From the NCBI RefSeq assembly GCF_024363565.1, contig NZ_JAJEKE010000006.1, positions 1 through 64,000 on the forward strand: a stretch of DNA of 64,000 bases, read 5' to 3'. The notes under the pieces were generated by a model. It was given only the letters and a program-made list of their open reading frames with translations. It searched no databases and was not told the DNA's origin. This document shows, in pieces, positions 61,215 to 64,000 of the stretch. Position 1 is the first letter of the stretch. Each line of letters opens with the position of its first letter. The position numbers and the translations under genes were made by a program. The DNA comes from Lutispora saccharofermentans (GTDB taxonomy: Bacteria > Bacillota > Clostridia > Lutisporales > Lutisporaceae).

Positions 61215-62621
61215 TTATACAATCTTAATTTTGAAGGGCTCTGCTTCATCGCTTATAACATGGGTAGCACAGGATACGCAGGGGTCAAAGGTTCTTGCAA
61301 TTCTTCCAAGCTCAACAGGATTTTTTATATCTTCGACTCTTGTACCTGCTAAAGCCTTTTCAACCGGCCCCAAAAGGCCCTTTGAATCATGGGGAGATAA
61401 GTTCCAGGCCGTGGGAGTTATGATATCATAATTAGAAATCTTTTTATCCTCAATGGCGATCCAATGCCCCAAAGCACCCCGTGTTGTATCAATAAGTCCC
61501 GTGCCTTTTGCGCTTTGCGGAATGTCATATATTCTCTGGGATGACCTTTTCAATTCTATCCTATTCAGCAGGGCCTTCATTATATGCCCTATTTTATCAA
61601 TCTCCAATACCCTTGCCATGGTCCTGTCCATTGCAGAGATGCCTCTTCTGTAATCGCCGCTCAGGAACATCCTTGCCAGGGGGCCCACTTCCATTGGCAG
61701 CCCTTCATAGCGAGGGCATTTCACCCATGTGTACGCATCATCCTTGTGAAAATCTTCCTCAACGGGCTGCCCCGGCGGCTGCCTTTCATTTACCGGAGCT
61801 TTGTACCAGGAGCTATAGATGCTTTCTGTAACCTTGCTCAGGTCAGCCTTTTCATATATTCCGTCATAAAACACCCTTGGACTTATATATCTGATCTCTT
61901 TGTCTTGATAATCAAAAACTCCATAGCTTAAAAGATTCCCATACCCTTCTCCCATAAAATAATATTCAGGGTAATACTCTCCAATGATATTTGCATCATA
62001 AATCATGACAATCTCAACGAAGGCAATTATTTTATCCAATATTGATTTCACTTTTATATATTTATCTGCTTCCATATCCACCGTGACCCCTCCGGCAAAT
62101 ATGCCGTGATTATGCGGAGCCTTTCCGCCCAAGGCCGCCAGCATCTCATGGGCCATCCGGCTGTATTCCAGGGATTCAAAGTAATGCTTGGTCAGCAAAT
62201 TATCCAGCTTCTGAGGTAATCTGAAATCGTCATGGGATTCATACCTCAGAGCGGATATATTCACTCCTCTTACATAATCGGGTAAGGTATACTGGTAAAA
62301 ATGCCTTATATGATTTTGTATAAATTCACATCCATGCATAAAGTCTCTGATATATTTATCATTTAGCTCCGGAAGTACTCCGAGCGCTTCTTCCAGGGCC
62401 AAAGACGAAGCCATGGAATGTGCCGTCGAACAAATGCCGCAGATCCTTTCTGTAAAATATATTGCATCTAAAGGCGGCCTGCCTTTAAGCATGCGTTCGA
62501 AGCCTCTGAACAAAAGACCGCTGCATTTCGCATCCGCAACTATATGGTTTTCTATCTCCACCTTTATCTCCATAAAACCGCTTATTCTTGTAACCGGATT
62601 GATGATTACGGTTTCTGCCAT
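61215..62621 (-). CDS. NiFe hydrogenase large subunit
   Basis: Holds the Ni-Fe site that oxidises or makes H2. The 468-residue product has the L1 motif FTERICGICSTAHSMASS and the C-terminal L2 motif FDPCVSCATH, giving the four Cys ligands. The protein continues for 14 residues after the L2 His, the tail that the protease removes. The start is ATG 62621 after GGAGG (the frame extends to 62642). Cytoplasmic or membrane-side location cannot be told. It stands downstream of a small subunit with an altered cluster motif. Confidence 0.95.
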   Translation of the reverse strand: MAETVIINPVTRISGFMEIKVEIENHIVADAKCSGLLFRGFERMLKGRPPLDAIYFTERICGICSTAHSMASSLALEEALGVLPELNDKYIRDFMHGCEFIQNHIRHFYQYTLPDYVRGVNISALRYESHDDFRLPQKLDNLLTKHYFESLEYSRMAHEMLAALGGKAPHNHGIFAGGVTVDMEADKYIKVKSILDKIIAFVEIVMIYDANIIGEYYPEYYFMGEGYGNLLSYGVFDYQDKEIRYISPRVFYDGIYEKADLSKVTESIYSSWYKAPVNERQPPGQPVEEDFHKDDAYTWVKCPRYEGLPMEVGPLARMFLSGDYRRGISAMDRTMARVLEIDKIGHIMKALLNRIELKRSSQRIYDIPQSAKGTGLIDTTRGALGHWIAIEDKKISNYDIITPTAWNLSPHDSKGLLGPVEKALAGTRVEDIKNPVELGRIARTFDPCVSCATHVISDEAEPFKIKIV

Positions 62622-62638
62622 GATGCACCTCCACTCGT

Positions 62639-63514
62639 TCAATATCTCACAAAAGGTTCCATCCCATCAGGGAATCTTTCCTGAGCACATCCTATGCAGG
62701 GGGTATTATCCCTTATAGGCCAGCTCACATAGCTGTTCCACTGCCTTACAGGACAGTCCGTCTTGGTAGCAGGCCCCCTGCAGCCTATTTTAAACATGCA
62801 TTCTTTATCACCCAGCTTTTTTGCAAATATTCCCCGGTCAAAATACGACCTCCTGGTGCAGCGGTCATGAATAGTGATCCCATAGAATATTACAGGCCTG
62901 TTTTGCTCATCAAGCTCCGGCCTGCCAAAGTACAGCAGGTGGGCAATGGTGCCGATAACCCAATCGGGATGGCCTGGACAGCCCGGAACTTTTATAACCT
63001 CTCTGCTTAGGACATTGTCTATGCTGACACTCCCTGATGGGTTCGGCTCTGCTGCCGACAGCCCCCCGTAAGAGGCGCAGGTTCCTGCAGCCAACACGTA
63101 TTTAGCTTTCTCCCCGGCTGCTTTGATTGCTTCCAATGCAGTGATAAATCTGCCGCCATGGCGGGCTATAATATTGTAATTTCCGTTGTCCTTTGTTGCT
63201 GCTGCCCCTTCAACAACTAAAATAAATTCCGTGTTAAGAGTATCTGCGAGCTTTTCATAAGCCATTTCACCCTCAGCCTGCATCAAGCTGTTGGAATAAG
63301 TCATATTCACCATGCTTTTCAGCAGGTATCCCACACCCGGATTATCCGCATTCAGGAGTGATATGATATTTCCTGAACATCCCGCAGCCTCAAGCCATAT
63401 CAGATTCATCTTGCTCTCCGGCATTTGCCGGCTCTTTTCTATGGCTAAATCGATTATTCTTGCTGCGGTCACATTTTTAGCATCAACAACAGGGCATAGA
63501 ACAGGATTTTTCAT
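62639..63514 (-). CDS. NiFe hydrogenase small subunit with one proximal-cluster Cys replaced by Asn
   Basis: Carries the iron-sulfur relay. The 291-residue product has WLEAAGCSGNIISLLNADNP near residue 46, where the usual proximal motif is CxGC; the second Cys is Asn49. Other ligands are present: GTCASYGG, VPGCPGHPDW, IHDRCTRRSYFDRG, CMFKIGCRGP and TPCIGC. A Cys-to-Asp change at the same site is known for actinobacterial group 1h enzymes, so this may be a related unusual cluster. No twin-arginine signal is seen. Start is ATG 63514 after GGAGG; ATG 63520 is also in frame. Confidence 0.93.
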   Translation of the reverse strand: MKNPVLCPVVDAKNVTAARIIDLAIEKSRQMPESKMNLIWLEAAGCSGNIISLLNADNPGVGYLLKSMVNMTYSNSLMQAEGEMAYEKLADTLNTEFILVVEGAAATKDNGNYNIIARHGGRFITALEAIKAAGEKAKYVLAAGTCASYGGLSAAEPNPSGSVSIDNVLSREVIKVPGCPGHPDWVIGTIAHLLYFGRPELDEQNRPVIFYGITIHDRCTRRSYFDRGIFAKKLGDKECMFKIGCRGPATKTDCPVRQWNSYVSWPIRDNTPCIGCAQERFPDGMEPFVRY

Positions 63515-63530
63515 CAACACACCTCCGAGT

Positions 63531-63839
63531 CTAAGCCTTTATTATGCCAACCTTAGGCAGTACGCTCAATATTTTGGGATTGCCATGGCAGCTTAGGAAT
63601 TGACTTGTCAGGTCCTTGCCCGCATAAAGCCCGAAATGTGTGCCTCCGCCCCAGAAAGCTTCATTGCTCACATCATAAACAATACTATTTACAGCCACAT
63701 ATGCAGGCCTGCCTCCGCTTCCATTATACATAGCCAATTCATCCAGAGTAAATTCCTTTCGATAAGCTCTCATCATCTTATGTCCTAAATTGTAGTAATA
63801 ACACCGTAAACATCTTCTATACAATGGACAATTCCACAT
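63531..63839 (-). CDS. Cytochrome b5-like heme/steroid-binding domain protein
   Basis: A 102-residue protein with the MAPR-type cytochrome b5-like fold: KEFTLDELAMYNGSGGRPAY, VNSIVYDVSNEAFWGGGTHF and AGKDLTSQFLSCHGNPKILS. The first 21 residues have Cys (CPLYRRCLRC), possibly metal binding. Start is ATG 63839 after GGGGAGG. It is the first gene of the hydrogenase operon, 10 bases before the small subunit, so it is likely an electron partner. No membrane segment was seen. Confidence 0.85.
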   Translation of the reverse strand: MWNCPLYRRCLRCYYYNLGHKMMRAYRKEFTLDELAMYNGSGGRPAYVAVNSIVYDVSNEAFWGGGTHFGLYAGKDLTSQFLSCHGNPKILSVLPKVGIIKA

Positions 63840-63912
63840 CTGCTGACCTCCCCTTATATCTTTCTGTAAATTATATGAGATAAAATTTATATAAATTCAA
63901 TTCAAAAACTAT

Positions 63913-63941
63913 TTGACAATTTATACTTTCTTTTGTATACT
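63913..63941 (+). promoter_or_regulatory. Strong promoter reading out of the window
   Basis: TTGACA (63913-63918), 17 bases, TATACT (63936-63941). The promoted gene lies beyond the right edge. The 160-bp gap also holds the upstream region of the hydrogenase operon on the other strand. Confidence 0.75.
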
Positions 63942-64000
63942 TAATCATAAATATCAATGGCTATGAAGAGGATCAGTAAATAGAAGGATTCTAAAAGGAA

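Noticed and set aside
61215-62621. Possible selenocysteine (NiFeSe) in the hydrogenase large subunit
   Set aside because: All four Cys ligand codons are ordinary Cys (RICGIC and DPCVSC); no TGA is present.
1-64000. CRISPR arrays, tRNA or rRNA genes, insertion-sequence transposases, prophage
   Set aside because: None was seen by reading both strands; a tool-based scan would be needed to exclude a small tRNA.

Overview
The window looks like the chromosome of an anaerobic, probably spore-forming member of the Clostridia. The evidence is the Firmicutes gene order acpS-nnr-ydcC/gerS-alr-mazE-mazF, T-box leaders before leuS and asnA, EutV/ANTAR-type attenuators, an oxygen-reducing flavodiiron protein, the Gly-tract (GGGtGRT) protein family, a NiFe hydrogenase, and three genes read through in-frame TGA as selenocysteine. 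I saw no rRNA, tRNA, CRISPR array, prophage or transposase.

Layout. 1-7 kb: mazEF/alr/acpS block, then an AraC-GyrI regulator operon behind a structured leader. 7-11 kb: a small membrane protein, an LCM-family methyltransferase and leuS with its T-box. 11.2-27.8 kb: a single-strand 20-gene ethanolamine-utilization microcompartment locus, transcribed eutS-P-V-W-A-B-C-L-(BMC-SAP)-E-M-T-pduL-J-(hyp)-N-pduS-pduT-H-Q. Ethanolamine enters by EutH, is split by EutBC (repaired by EutA, cofactor from EutT), and acetaldehyde goes to acetyl-CoA by EutE and acetyl-phosphate by PduL. No EutG-type alcohol dehydrogenase is present; a PduS/PduT pair is. Two EutV-type dual-hairpin leaders lie before eutA and eutS. 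28-36 kb: a coiled-coil gene, a 213-bp near-palindromic element, and a murein-peptide cluster (oppA, dppA, ykfC-like, dgcA, class-A beta-lactamase-like), then DUF3870 and a radical SAM gene. 36-40 kb: cyclophilin, asnA with T-box, zinc-ribbon protein, DUF1540, sfsA.

40.2-44.4 kb is a selenium island: a selenocysteine peroxiredoxin, a class V desulfurase/selenocysteine-lyase-like enzyme, a YedE-type selenium transporter, TusA-like and DUF3343 partners, and a DUF1858 protein with an in-frame TGA. 44-54 kb: chemoreceptor, flavodiiron protein, PNPOx-like protein, CCA transferase, an ABC-F ATPase with an attenuator and a five-codon leader ORF, a lipoprotein and an LCP protein. 54.5-56 kb: a broken GGGtGRT gene next to an IscU-like scaffold gene. 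56-63.8 kb: a NiFe hydrogenase operon (cytochrome b5-like, small, large, protease, HypA-like, HypF, HypC, HypD, HypE) ending in a molybdopterin-binding (Mop) protein that also carries an in-frame TGA.

The most unusual signals are the two less familiar selenoprotein candidates (Mop and DUF1858), reduced HypF and HypA proteins together with a hydrogenase small subunit missing one usual cluster Cys, a MITE-like repeat that carries an outward promoter before eutS and before the cyclophilin gene, and a shell protein with a SAP/Rho_N-like tail.
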